A DNA stretch of 64,000 bases from Acidovorax sp. 1608163. GTDB taxonomy: Bacteria > Pseudomonadota > Gammaproteobacteria > Burkholderiales > Burkholderiaceae_C. This document shows, piece after piece, positions 35,788-44,936 of this stretch. Position 1 is the first letter of the stretch. Each line of letters begins with the position of its first letter. The stretch spans positions 3,730,501 through 3,794,500 of the forward strand of contig NZ_CP033069.1 of the NCBI RefSeq assembly GCF_003669015.1, written 5' to 3'. The notes below the pieces were generated by a model, which searched no databases, was not told where the DNA came from, and was given only the letters and a program-made list of their open reading frames with translations. Both the position numbers and the translations under genes were made by a program.

Positions 35788-36984
35788 TCAGATCACATTC
35801 TTTTCGAGCAGCGGCGCGTTGAGCGCAATTCGCTCGATGGACAGCGGCGACAGGTCCAGGCTCTGGTAGCCGCCCGTCAACATCCACTCCGACAGGCCAC
35901 GCCCCACCGCAGGGCACTGCTGCAGGCCGTGGCCCGAAAATCCGTTGGCAAACACCAGGTTGTCGCACGCCGGGTGCAGGCCCACGATGGCGTTGTGGTC
36001 GAAGGTGTTCATCTCGTAGTAGCCCGCCCAGGCGCCCTGCATGCGCAGCGCTTCAAAGCCAGGAATGCGCTCGGCCAGCGCGGGCCAGATGTGGTTGTCA
36101 AACGCGTCGTACTCGGGCTCTAGCGGGGCAAAGTCGGCGTCGTTGTCGGCGTCGGGCGCAAAGCCGCAGATGAAGCCTTTGCCCTCGGGCCGCAGCCAGA
36201 TGCCACTGGTGTCGATGAGCAGTGGGCAGCTCGGCAGCTCGGCTGGGCTGGCCAGGTTGAAGACTGTGCGGCGCTTGCCCACCACGGGCAAATCAATTCC
36301 CGCCCAGCCCGCGATGGCTGCCGCCCAGGGGCCACCGGCGTTCACGGCGTAGCGGCAAGGCAGCACGGCGCCGCTTTGCAGGCGTACTGCGTTCACATGC
36401 AACACGCCGTCGCTGGCCGCAGTGTCCAGCCCCACAGCCTCATCGGCCACATAGCGAACGCCCTGGCTCTGCGCCTTTTTGCGCAGCGCGGTCAACAGCA
36501 GGTAGCCGTCAAACCAGCCCTCGCCCGACAGGCCCAGCGAGCCCAGCACCACGTCCTGCAGCGCCAGCCAAGGAAAGCGCTCTGCCAGTTGCTGCGGGCT
36601 GAGCAGCGCCACATCGGCACCGTACTGCATTTGCAGTGCATAGTTCTCGCGCAGCGTGGCCTCGCCCGCCTGGGTGGCCAGGTACAGGTAGCCGCCTTCG
36701 TGCAGACCGATGTTGGGCACATCGCTGTTGCAGGCCAGCAGCGTGCCCACGTTGCGCAAGAAGCCGATGCCGTAGGCCGATATCTGGATATTGATGTCGG
36801 TGGAAAACTGCTGGCGGATTGAGCTGACCGACAGCGCCGACGAAGCGCGCGCATAGGTCGGGTCGCGCTCGACCACCACCACCTCACAGCCCGGCTGCTG
36901 CAGCGTGAGAAAGTACGCAATGGCACTGCCGATGACACCACCGCCAATAATGACGATGGGGTGTGAGTCCTTAGCAATCAACAT
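35788..36984 (-). CDS. FAD-dependent amine/imino-acid oxidoreductase (DAO family)
   Basis: The 398-residue product begins with the dinucleotide-binding motif IVIIGGGVIGSAIAYFL followed by VVVERDP. It ends with the FAD-contacting FSGHGLQQCPAVGR. It belongs to the sarcosine oxidase / glycine oxidase-like group. Next to an AmaB-like dehydrogenase it is a candidate L-pipecolate oxidase (AmaA role: pipecolate to piperideine-6-carboxylate). No covalent-flavin Cys pattern was recognised. It lies 23 bp after the dehydrogenase gene. Confidence 0.8.
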   Translation of the reverse strand: MLIAKDSHPIVIIGGGVIGSAIAYFLTLQQPGCEVVVVERDPTYARASSALSVSSIRQQFSTDINIQISAYGIGFLRNVGTLLACNSDVPNIGLHEGGYLYLATQAGEATLRENYALQMQYGADVALLSPQQLAERFPWLALQDVVLGSLGLSGEGWFDGYLLLTALRKKAQSQGVRYVADEAVGLDTAASDGVLHVNAVRLQSGAVLPCRYAVNAGGPWAAAIAGWAGIDLPVVGKRRTVFNLASPAELPSCPLLIDTSGIWLRPEGKGFICGFAPDADNDADFAPLEPEYDAFDNHIWPALAERIPGFEALRMQGAWAGYYEMNTFDHNAIVGLHPACDNLVFANGFSGHGLQQCPAVGRGLSEWMLTGGYQSLDLSPLSIERIALNAPLLEKNVI

Positions 36985-37007
36985 GAACGGAGCTGCCAGC
37001 GCGTGGG

Positions 37008-38543
37008 TTACACGTCAAACGTCACGCCCTGTGCCAGAGGCAGCGCGGTGGAGTAGTTGATGGTGTTCGTCGCGCGGCGCATGTAGGCCTTCCAGCTGTC
37101 CGAGCCCGCTTCGCGCCCACCGCCCGTTTCCTTCTCACCGCCAAACGCGCCGCCAATCTCGGCGCCGCTGGGGCCAATGTTCACATTGGTAATGCCGCAG
37201 TCCGAGCCTGCTGCCGACATGAACTGTTCGGCCTCGCGCACATTGAGCGTGAAGATGGACGACGACAGGCCCGCGCCCACGGCGTTGTTCATGGCAATGG
37301 CTTCGTCAATGGTGCCGTAGCGCACCACGTACAGGATGGGCGCAAAGGTTTCGTGCAGCGCGGGGCCTTCGTGTTTTTGCAGCTCCACCAGTGCGGGGCG
37401 CACGTAGTAGGCATCGGCACCGCCGATGCCTTCCACGCGGCCACCACCGTGCACCGTGGCACCCAGCGCACGGCTTTGCTCCAGCGCCTTTTGCATGCCG
37501 TCAAAAGCCATGCGGTCGATCAGCGGGCCCACCAGCGTGCCAGCGGTGCGTGGGTCGCCCACCTGCACGTTGGCGTACACCTTGGCCAACTGGGGCACCA
37601 GTTGGTCATAAATGCTCTCGTGCACAAACAGGCGGCGCAGCGTGGTGCAGCGCTGGCCCGCCGTGCCCATAGCGGCAAAGGCAATGCCGCGCAGTGCCAG
37701 GTCCAAATCAGCCGTGGGAGCCACGATGGCCGCGTTGTTGCCGCCCAGCTCCAAGATACCGCGCGCGAAACGCGCTGCCAGGCGCGGGCCCACAGCGCGG
37801 CCCATGGCGGTGGAGCCCGTGGCCGACAGCACGGGCACACGGGCGTCATCCACCAGCACCTCGCCAATGTCGCGCTGGCCCACGATCAGCTCCAGCAGGC
37901 CTTCGGGTGCATCGCTGCTAAAACGGGCGATGGCGCGCTGGGCGATGGCATGCGCGGCCAGGGCGGTGAGCGGGGTCTTCTCAGAAGGTTTCCACACCAC
38001 CGAATCTCCACACACCAGCGCCAATGCGGCGTTCCACGACCACACGGCCACCGGGAAGTTGAAGGCCGAAATGACGCCGCACACGCCCAGCGGGTGCCAG
38101 GTTTCCATCATGCGGTGGCCGGGGCGCTCGGTGGCAATCGTCAGGCCGTACAGCTGGCGCGACAGGCCTACGGCAAAGTCGCAGATGTCGATCATCTCCT
38201 GCACCTCGCCCAGTCCCTCGGACGGGATCTTGCCCGCCTCGATGGTCACCAGCAGGCCGAGGTCCGCCTTGGCGGCGCGCAGCTCTTCGCCCAGCAGGCG
38301 CACCAGCTCGCCCCGGCGCGGTGCGGGCACATTGCGCCATGCCAAAAAGGCCGCATGCGCGCGGCCGATGGCAGCGGTGGCATCAGTCGGGCTTTGCTGT
38401 GGCACCTGGGCCAGCACCTCGCCCGTGATGGGCGAGCGCGCCGCCAGCGTGCCGCCGGTGTAGGCGGCGCGGGGCACGCCCAGGCGTTGCAGCAGTTGAT
38501 CGACTTCGGACACAAGAGGGGTGATGGCAGGGGTGGCAGACAT
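37008..38543 (-). CDS. amaB: Aldehyde dehydrogenase, AmaB/ALDH7 type (L-piperidine-6-carboxylate dehydrogenase)
   Basis: NAD-dependent oxidation of 2-aminoadipate semialdehyde (in equilibrium with piperideine-6-carboxylate) to 2-aminoadipate. The 511-residue product has the catalytic Glu in LELGGNNAAIV, the nucleophile Cys in GTAGQRCTTLRR, and an ALDH7-like C-terminus (GGAFGGEKETGGGREAGSD). ATG 38543 is chosen over an alternative codon at 38555. First gene of the cluster, divergent from the LysR regulator at 38800. Confidence 0.85.
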   Translation of the reverse strand: MSATPAITPLVSEVDQLLQRLGVPRAAYTGGTLAARSPITGEVLAQVPQQSPTDATAAIGRAHAAFLAWRNVPAPRRGELVRLLGEELRAAKADLGLLVTIEAGKIPSEGLGEVQEMIDICDFAVGLSRQLYGLTIATERPGHRMMETWHPLGVCGVISAFNFPVAVWSWNAALALVCGDSVVWKPSEKTPLTALAAHAIAQRAIARFSSDAPEGLLELIVGQRDIGEVLVDDARVPVLSATGSTAMGRAVGPRLAARFARGILELGGNNAAIVAPTADLDLALRGIAFAAMGTAGQRCTTLRRLFVHESIYDQLVPQLAKVYANVQVGDPRTAGTLVGPLIDRMAFDGMQKALEQSRALGATVHGGGRVEGIGGADAYYVRPALVELQKHEGPALHETFAPILYVVRYGTIDEAIAMNNAVGAGLSSSIFTLNVREAEQFMSAAGSDCGITNVNIGPSGAEIGGAFGGEKETGGGREAGSDSWKAYMRRATNTINYSTALPLAQGVTFDV

Positions 38544-38605
38544 GGCGACTCGCAAAGGTGAAGGGGGTGCAGAAAAACAGATCCGCGCAAGAGAACCTAC
38601 GCAAA

Positions 38606-38628
38606 GATTGCGCCAATATCCGCCAATC
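38606..38628. promoter_or_regulatory. Candidate LysR-type binding site
   Basis: Inverted GATTG - N13 - CAATC in the 256-bp divergent region, overlapping a direct repeat CGCCAAT-ATC-CGCCAAT. LysR regulators usually bind near their own divergent promoter; this is only positional and symmetry evidence. Confidence 0.3.
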
Positions 38629-38687
38629 CCATCGGGCTGGATAGCAAAAAAATGGAACTACTTGATCACAATTCAGAATGAAGTACC

Positions 38688-38734
38688 TGAAAATTGCAGA
38701 GCTGCCAGCGCTTGATACATGAGCGCTGCGACCC
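38688..38734 (+). repeat. Short dispersed palindromic repeat, copy F
   Basis: Contains GAGCTGCCAGCGCTTGATAC followed by ATGAGCGCTG, with a TGAAAAT left flank as in copy A. More diverged than copies A-D. Lies in the divergent amaB-lysR region. Confidence 0.55.
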
Positions 38735-38799
38735 AAATCAGTGCACAGGCCGCACACGCCGCTCATTCCCCCTGCGCATGATCCACGCCATCACCCCAC

Positions 38800-39717
38800 A
38801 TGACCCTACTGCGCCGCACCTTCCTGCCCTCCACCGCTGACCTACTGGCCTTTGAGGCCGCCGCCCGCCACCAGAGCGTGTCGCGCGCGGCCGAGGAACT
38901 GCACCTCACGCAAAGCGCCGTGTCGCGCCAGATCCGCCAGTTGGAGGAGCAGATTGGCACCGCACTCTTTCACCGCGTACGCCAGCGCGTGGTGCTGACC
39001 GACGCGGGCCGCGTCTACGCGGCCGATGTGCAAAACGTGCTGCAGCAGCTGTCGGCCAGCACACAAAAGGCCATGGCGTTTTCCAGCACCGACGGCCTGC
39101 TCAACCTGGCCGTGCTGCCCACCCTGGGCACGCGCTGGCTCATCCCGCGACTGGGCGGCTTCATGGCGCTGCACCCTGAGGCACTGGTCAACTTCTCGGC
39201 CCGCACCGAGCCGTTTGACTTTGCGGGCACACCGTTCGACGCTGCCATCCACTTCGGCACCCCGCACTGGGCAGGCGCCGTGTGCGAATACCTGATGCAC
39301 GAAGAAACCGTGCCCGTGTGCAGCCCCGCTTACCGCGACCGCCACAACATTCACACACCGCAAGACCTCACGCGCGTGGTGCTGCTGCAGCAAAGCACCC
39401 GCCCCACCCAATGGGCCGAATGGTTTGAGCTGGTGGGCGCCCCCACAGCCCTGGCCCTGCGCGGCCCCCAGTCTGAACACTTCGCCATGATTGCGCAGGC
39501 TGCCGTGTCGCACCTGGGGGCGGCGCTGCTGCCACGCTTTTTGATTGAGCAAGAGCTGGCGGCAGGGAGCCTGGTGGAGCTGTCAGACCAGGTGCTGACG
39601 AGCACCGATGCGTACTACCTGGTCTACCCCGAGGCGCGCGCGCAGACGCCGTTGGTGAAGGCGTTCAGGGATTGGGTGGTGAAGGAGTGCCACACATTGC
39701 CTGCCGCTGCAAGGTGA
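38800..39717 (+). CDS. LysR-family regulator (GcvA-like)
   Basis: The 305-residue product has a winged helix (about 10-68, QSVSRAAEELHLTQSAVSRQI) and a GcvA-type effector domain (AVLPTLGTRWLIPRLGGF). It is divergent from the amaB-led catabolic cluster and is its most likely regulator. The ligand is not known; aminoadipate or pipecolate would fit the context. Confidence 0.87.
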   Translation: MTLLRRTFLPSTADLLAFEAAARHQSVSRAAEELHLTQSAVSRQIRQLEEQIGTALFHRVRQRVVLTDAGRVYAADVQNVLQQLSASTQKAMAFSSTDGLLNLAVLPTLGTRWLIPRLGGFMALHPEALVNFSARTEPFDFAGTPFDAAIHFGTPHWAGAVCEYLMHEETVPVCSPAYRDRHNIHTPQDLTRVVLLQQSTRPTQWAEWFELVGAPTALALRGPQSEHFAMIAQAAVSHLGAALLPRFLIEQELAAGSLVELSDQVLTSTDAYYLVYPEARAQTPLVKAFRDWVVKECHTLPAAAR

Positions 39718-39860
39718 GCCGGTAGAGAGAGATACAGCCTGCCACGGCAGACAATTCAGCCCGACCACAGGGTGGGTGCGCCGGGATATGGAACGTCTTC
39801 CACACAGGAACCTCAGGGCGCCCACATCTGCGGAGCACGGTGCCATCATTCGCTGTCCGC

Positions 39861-41360
39861 TCAGGCCTCCACCCGATTGCGGCCTGAGGCCTTCGCCTGG
39901 TACAGCATACGGTCCGCCGCCTCAATCAGCTGCCGCTCGCTGCCTTCCCCGTAGGCACCGGCCATGCATGCGGCGCCCACACTGACCGTGATATGCCCGA
40001 AGGCGCTGGCGCCGTGGCGGATGGCCAGGGCCTCAATTCGCTCACGCACCACCTCAGCCACGACCTGCGCGCCTGACAGGGCGGTGTTGGGCAGGATGAT
40101 GGCCAGTTCCTCGCCCCCATAACGCGCCACCAGATCCCCAGGGCGCTTTGCGTACTGCACCAGACATTCCGATACCGCCCGCAGACAGGCATCGCCCTCC
40201 ACATGCCCGTAGGTGTCGTTGAAGCTTTTGAAGTGATCGACATCGATGAGCAGCAGGGACAGCGAAGTCCCCTCTCGGGCGGCACGGCGGCACTCCACAT
40301 TCAAGGTTTCATCAAAGCAGCGGCGATTGGCAAGGCCTGTAAGCTGGTCTTGCGCAGCCAGCGCTTCCAGCTTCTGGTTCACAGCCATCAGGTCTTCTCG
40401 CGCTGCCACCAGTGAGGCCTCGGCATGGGTGCGGCGGCGAATGTCTATCAGCAGATGCCACCCAATGGCCGTGATGCCCAGCAGCAAGGCCCCCACGACA
40501 CCTGCGGTGAGCAGCGCCTCGCGGCGCCAGCGGCTCAAGGCTTCCTCCTTGCCCACGGCCACGGTGGTGATCACGGGATAGCGGTCATTCTTGCGGTAGG
40601 CATACAGGCGCTGCATTCCGTCGATGCCGGATTTGAACGCGGCAGTGCCGGACACTGCGCCCGAGTAAAAGCGCTGGAAGTTGGGAGACTTGGAGAAGTC
40701 GCGGCCCATGTCCTGCTCACGGTAGGGGTAGCGCACCAACATCTGCCCGACGGTGGTTGATAAGCCAATGGCCCCCTGCGTGCCCACGTCGATCTTGCCA
40801 AACAGCTCCAGGAAATCCTTGATGCCAAGACTCACGACCACAACACCGGCAAACCGTTTGTCCTTGCCGTCAAAGCGCCGACTGACGGTAATGACCCAGT
40901 CGCCTGTGGATCGGCTTTGGATGGCCGGTCCGATGAAAGGCTCAGAGGATGGATTGTCCCGGTGGTGCGCAAAGAAGGCCCGGTCTGCCCCACTCCCATG
41001 GGCTGGTGCGGGGCCGATGGAGGACATCACCCTGTTGCCTGCATCGTCGTAGATGGCAATGCCATTGAGCTGGTTGAGCAAGTGTTCTTGCCGGGCAATC
41101 AGCCGTTGCAGGCGCTGCAGATGCCTGGGCTCCGTGCCCTCTTCTTCAAGGCGCTCTACGATGCCCAGAAGCAGCATGGCACTTTGGGTAATGACGCCTT
41201 CCGTGTAGGTGTTCAGGGCCTGTGCCAGATTGAGGTTCTGGGTATCGATTTCGGCCAGTGAATGCTCTCGGGCCGACCATATTTGCCAGGCGGTGGTGGC
41301 AGACACCGACAAATACGCCACCAGCAGCAGCAGCGCAGCCCAGCGAACATCACGCTTCAT
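39861..41360 (-). CDS. Membrane diguanylate cyclase with Cache-type sensor
   Basis: Makes cyclic di-GMP. The 499-residue product has an N-terminal helix (about 8-28), a periplasmic double-Cache-like sensor (about 30-275), a second helix (about 283-305), a short coiled coil and a GGDEF domain. The active site is YGGEELAII, and an inhibitory RxxD site (RPGD) sits five residues upstream, so product feedback is expected. It is convergent with the LysR gene. The ligand of the sensor is unknown. Confidence 0.88.
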   Translation of the reverse strand: MKRDVRWAALLLLVAYLSVSATTAWQIWSAREHSLAEIDTQNLNLAQALNTYTEGVITQSAMLLLGIVERLEEEGTEPRHLQRLQRLIARQEHLLNQLNGIAIYDDAGNRVMSSIGPAPAHGSGADRAFFAHHRDNPSSEPFIGPAIQSRSTGDWVITVSRRFDGKDKRFAGVVVVSLGIKDFLELFGKIDVGTQGAIGLSTTVGQMLVRYPYREQDMGRDFSKSPNFQRFYSGAVSGTAAFKSGIDGMQRLYAYRKNDRYPVITTVAVGKEEALSRWRREALLTAGVVGALLLGITAIGWHLLIDIRRRTHAEASLVAAREDLMAVNQKLEALAAQDQLTGLANRRCFDETLNVECRRAAREGTSLSLLLIDVDHFKSFNDTYGHVEGDACLRAVSECLVQYAKRPGDLVARYGGEELAIILPNTALSGAQVVAEVVRERIEALAIRHGASAFGHITVSVGAACMAGAYGEGSERQLIEAADRMLYQAKASGRNRVEA

Positions 41361-41936
41361 TGTTCATTACCCTCTCGCACACCAATTCCCGTGCCAGTCC
41401 CTACCGAGCGATCAGGGGATCGCACAGGATTCGCCCACGCGGCGTAACTGGCTTCTCCCTGTTAGCCAACAATACTAAGTGATCAATGCCCCCTGCACCG
41501 GATAGGTGCGGGCAGATCATCTGCTTTGCCAAGCAAACCATGACCCACGGCAACCCAATGCAGGTCTGGCGTGCGAGCAGGCGCGCTGGCCACCACCGCC
41601 GCCTTCAGGATGGAGGCCTTGCATCACGCACCATCAGCCAGTGCGTGCAGCCCAAGACGGGCGCAACACACGCCGTCTCACCGGTAAATCCCTGGCGCTG
41701 ACAGAACAAAAGACTGAGCAGGTTGAAGGCTTCCAGATCTCAGGCGTCCCCCCACCCAGTCTGCGCGGACCAAGATCCGCAGAACCAGCCGTTGAGCGAG
41801 GCTGGCCACAGGCTACCGGACGCACGCCCCACAGCTGATGTGGTGGAGGCGGTGCGGGTGGTGCAGAGATGGAATGCAAGGGCATCAAAAATGCCTGGCC
41901 AGCTTGGCTGGCTGGCGGGCAGCCCAGACCGGGAAC
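41361..41936. other. Gene-free stretch in an accessory patch
   Basis: About 575 bp between the diguanylate cyclase start and the TipAS remnant. Several open frames exist on both strands, but none resembles a protein family or has a credible start. It may contain decayed coding sequence. Confidence 0.4.
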
Positions 41937-42152
41937 TCAGACCAGATTCTGCTGGGCATAGACATACACCGCCTCGGCCAAAAGCTCTACCAACTGGGGA
42001 TGGTATGTCGTGTGAAATGCCTTCATGTCGGCGTTGTCTGCGTAGAACAGCGCAGTGCCCACATAGGCTTCGCGCGACGGCAGGTAAAAACGCGAGACGA
42101 TGGCAAGGTGTTTTGCCATCAGGGCCTGAATGGTTGCGGACGCAGACGGCAT
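41937..42152 (-). pseudogene. TipAS-domain remnant (truncated)
   Basis: The 71-residue frame ends with a segment resembling the C-terminal part of TipAS antibiotic-recognition domains of MerR-family regulators (HLAIVSRFY...AYVGTALFYADN...FHTTYHPQLVELLAEAVYVYA). The MerR DNA-binding part and most of the TipAS domain are missing, and no continuation is found upstream in other frames. It is probably a leftover of a longer regulator gene. The family assignment is by eye and moderate. Confidence 0.4.
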
Positions 42153-42263
42153 TGGTAAACATGCTCAGGGACGAGGTGGTGGGGCAACGGCAGGGGGTGA
42201 GGGGCCAGTGACACCAAGGCGTGCCGTGCGGGTTTGGCGTGGCAAGCACGGGGAGATAGTGAG

Positions 42264-42325
42264 ATATGCAGATAAAAAGTGACTCTAGCGCTTATCAATA
42301 AAGCGCTGCTAGCTATAAAAACAGA
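42264..42325 (+). repeat. Short dispersed palindromic repeat, copy C
   Basis: CAGATAAAAAGTGACTCTAG, then CGCTTATCAATAAAGCGCTG and CTAGCTATAAAAACAG. It is the closest relative of copy A (fabH-fabD), with the T-rich end conserved. It sits upstream of the TipAS remnant. Confidence 0.7.
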
Positions 42326-42557
42326 AGCAATTTTCTCCACCCAAGACTTTGATCCACGGGAAGAGTGTTGAGATAGTCCAGGCTGTTTCGAGACAATTGG
42401 GAAGCGGAAAAACTGCCATAACAGCCAAACGGAACGGCATCAAGGCAGCCTGCATAGACCATGGCGGACTCAGAGCGGTTGGGCGTTGGGCACAACATCA
42501 GACCAATATGCCGCTATCGGCCAGAGGCAGCCAGTCAGTGCAAGCAAAAGCGGACGT

Positions 42558-43106
42558 TCACGTTCGAGGTGAGGCGTGGCCGACTGCATTACGCCAATCA
42601 TTGGTAGTCAAGGCTGCTGCCTCATCGAAAGCGAAATCGAGAAGTTGCGCAAGGCTTGTGAATTCGCTGGTCTCCAGGCCAGCACTCATATTGAGTGAGT
42701 CGTATGCCTTGATGGAATCAGCATCAAAGACATAGAGGTAGCTCTCGCCTGCGTGGTCGAGGATCTTCAGCACTGGTCCCAGCGTTTCATCTACGAACTG
42801 CCGGATAGCAGCGGTTTCAGTAACGCAGCTGATTGTCTGGTCTTCATTCCCCGAGAGAATGAAGGCGTACGGACCGATGTTTGCGTTCCCGACTGCGATA
42901 GCGAACTGCATGAGCTCAACGGGGAGCGTCAGCGATAGCACGCTTTCGATTCGGGTCAGGCTAGCCAGTCCGCGACATCCCCAGCACTGACCTTTGATTC
43001 CGGCTTCGTGCAATCTTGCGTCAATGGCTTCCCTACTCAGCACCTTCACTGCCTCCTGAACGAATGAATCTCGCGTGGCCTCACTATGCAATCGCCCTTT
43101 GATCAC
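42558..43106 (-). CDS. Possible SMI1/KNR4 (SUKH)-like protein
   Basis: The 182-residue product from a GTG start contains a segment like SUKH immunity proteins: an Ile-Glu start (LTRIESVLSLTLPVELMQF) and a GN..IGPYAFI turn, followed by an acidic C-terminal part. SUKH proteins often protect against contact-dependent or other polymorphic toxins. No toxin gene is nearby, so this would be an orphan immunity gene. Base composition is less GC-rich than the core genes, consistent with acquisition. The family call is tentative. Confidence 0.5.
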   Translation of the reverse strand: MIKGRLHSEATRDSFVQEAVKVLSREAIDARLHEAGIKGQCWGCRGLASLTRIESVLSLTLPVELMQFAIAVGNANIGPYAFILSGNEDQTISCVTETAAIRQFVDETLGPVLKILDHAGESYLYVFDADSIKAYDSLNMSAGLETSEFTSLAQLLDFAFDEAAALTTNDWRNAVGHASPRT

Positions 43107-43179
43107 CTTTGGCGTACATCGAACTCTGACTGCACATCAATGTACGTCCAATTCTGAGGCCGTCCGCTCGATGGACGGT

Positions 43180-43536
43180 TTAGGGTCTCGCTTTCTCATA
43201 GATCGCAACATTGCCCGTCTTCTCCGATTTGAGCCGTAACTGTCGTCTGTCCTCAGATGGAACGAGCATCAACGGCAGTGTTTTTCCGTTTGGCAACACA
43301 AACGAGATCCTCACCGTTCCGTCTCGGACTACGTACAAGCCGGACACCACTCTGCCTTGAGGAGAGATGTTTGCGACCTGACCGCTCTCCCCGAACTCAA
43401 GATGGTCCTTGGGGCTTCCATCAGGGTCGAACTTCAGTTCCCACCGTCCCTTGAGCCACGCTTCCCCCTGAGCTTGAACCACGCTCGTCGATCCAAGTAG
43501 TATGGTCAGTACGACTCCACGTCTCCGCATTTGCAT
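43180..43536 (-). CDS. Small exported protein of unknown function
   Basis: The 118-residue product has a signal peptide (MQMRRRGVVLTILLGS ... VVQA) and a mature part of alternating beta-strand character (GRWELKFDPDG, HLEFGESGQVANIS, GTVRISFVLPNGKTLPLML). This suggests a small beta-barrel or lipocalin-like fold. ATG 43536 is favoured by GGAAG upstream. I do not recognise a family. It lies 73 bp downstream of the possible SUKH gene on the same strand. Confidence 0.6.
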   Translation of the reverse strand: MQMRRRGVVLTILLGSTSVVQAQGEAWLKGRWELKFDPDGSPKDHLEFGESGQVANISPQGRVVSGLYVVRDGTVRISFVLPNGKTLPLMLVPSEDRRQLRLKSEKTGNVAIYEKARP

Positions 43537-43796
43537 CTCTGTCTTCCCAGAAAGAACTCTGCCTGCCCACCTCACGCGGGCTCCAAGCTAATGTATCCCG
43601 CAAAACATGCGGGATAAACTGGAACCTTCGGGCTACTCGGGACACTGATTCCTCTTGGAAGTGGCTTGCCGGTTGGGCTTGGGGTCAGTGCTCGGTTCAA
43701 AAGCGCGGGTTAGACAGCAGGCTAGCGTCTGGTGATTCAACGGCAGCTTTCGGTAATTTTGTCCAGCGGTAGCTCTGGGCCCACAACCGTCTCCCG

Positions 43797-44651
43797 TCAA
43801 CCCGCCGACCCAATCGCCTGACCCAGCGTCGCCCCACCCGACAAACTCTGCGCAGGCCGCCTCAACGTCGCATCAAACGGATTGATCTTCGGCCCAATCG
43901 CCGCCGCTTCGCGCTTGAGCAACTCCACCACCGTGGGCAGGCGGTCGTCGTTCAATCGCGCTGAGATGGTGCCCACACTCAGTGCCGCCACCGCGCGGCC
44001 TTCGCGGTCGAGGATCGGCACGGCCACACCGGCCATGCCTTCGAGCAAGCCGGTGTTGCGGCCCGCGTAGCCCAGTTGGCGCACGCGCTCGATCTCGGTG
44101 CGCAGATAGACCTCGTCAAACACACCGTACTCGCGCACGCGGGACAGGTTGAAGCGGATGACCTCTTCGCGCTCAGCCTCGGGCAAGAAGGCCAGGATGG
44201 CCAGCGCACCCTGCCCCACGCCCAGGGCCACGCGGCCACCGATGTCGCCGGTGAACGAGCGGATGGGGAACGGGCCTTCGCTGCGGTCCAGGCACACGGC
44301 ATCGAACCCGCTGCGCACCAAGAGAAAGATGCTGTCGCCCAGGCTGGCACACAGGCGCAGCAGCGCGGGGCGGCACAGGCTGCGCAGGTCGCCAGGGTTG
44401 CCCGCTTTGGCGGCCAATGCGAAGAAGTCCATGCTCAGTCGGTAGAGCTTGCTGCGCTCGTCCTGCTCGACCATGCCCTCTGCCACCAGCGATTGCAGCA
44501 AACGGTGCGTGGTGCCCTGCGTCAGGCCCACGGCACGCGCCAATTGGGTGACTCGCCCGCCCTCGGCCTGCAAGGCCGACAGGGCCCGGATGACGGCAAA
44601 CACCCGGGGTACGCCGCCTGAAGCGATGGGTGCGGTTGATGCGGCTTCCAT
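43797..44651 (-). CDS. IclR-family transcriptional regulator
   Basis: The 284-residue product has an N-terminal winged helix (about 14-75, VTQLARAVGLTQGTTHRLLQSL) and the IclR effector domain (FTGDIGGRVALGVGQGALAIL). GAGCGAGG precedes the ATG. It is divergent from the transporter/oxidase operon starting at 44937 and probably controls it. The inverted repeats in the intergenic region are candidate operators. Confidence 0.9.
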   Translation of the reverse strand: MEAASTAPIASGGVPRVFAVIRALSALQAEGGRVTQLARAVGLTQGTTHRLLQSLVAEGMVEQDERSKLYRLSMDFFALAAKAGNPGDLRSLCRPALLRLCASLGDSIFLLVRSGFDAVCLDRSEGPFPIRSFTGDIGGRVALGVGQGALAILAFLPEAEREEVIRFNLSRVREYGVFDEVYLRTEIERVRQLGYAGRNTGLLEGMAGVAVPILDREGRAVAALSVGTISARLNDDRLPTVVELLKREAAAIGPKINPFDATLRRPAQSLSGGATLGQAIGSAG

Positions 44652-44699
44652 ACCTCGCTCCTGTGGAATTGCTTGTTCAAACTGAAGGCATCATATTTC

Positions 44700-44740
44700 A
44701 TTGAACGGAATAAATTCAATAAAACTTCCGTTTAATGGAA
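44700..44740. promoter_or_regulatory. Candidate IclR operator
   Basis: ATTGAACGGAA (44700-44710) and TTCCGTTTAAT (44726-44736) form an 11-base inverted repeat with one mismatch. TTCC-N7-GGAA (44726-44740) lies inside the right arm. The position between the divergent IclR gene and its presumed target operon supports a regulatory role; binding is not shown. Confidence 0.5.
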
Positions 44741-44936
44741 TACCCGAAGCGTTCTGGTTTGTTTATTGCAATAGATTCAATTGAAACAAGCGGCTGCTTC
44801 AATCTTTGTGCAGTGCATGCACCACCCCGGTGCAAACACCCCAAAGGCCCGCAGCCCCTCCATGCAACTCCACAGCAGGTGGCACGCACCGCCCCCAGGC
44901 AACCCGTGCGATGCCACCACCGGAAAGGCTTTCGCC

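Noticed and set aside
35788..38543. Choline/betaine or proline catabolism for the oxidase-dehydrogenase pair
   Set aside because: The dehydrogenase has ALDH7/AmaB features rather than BetB or PutA features, so lysine/pipecolate-type catabolism fits better.
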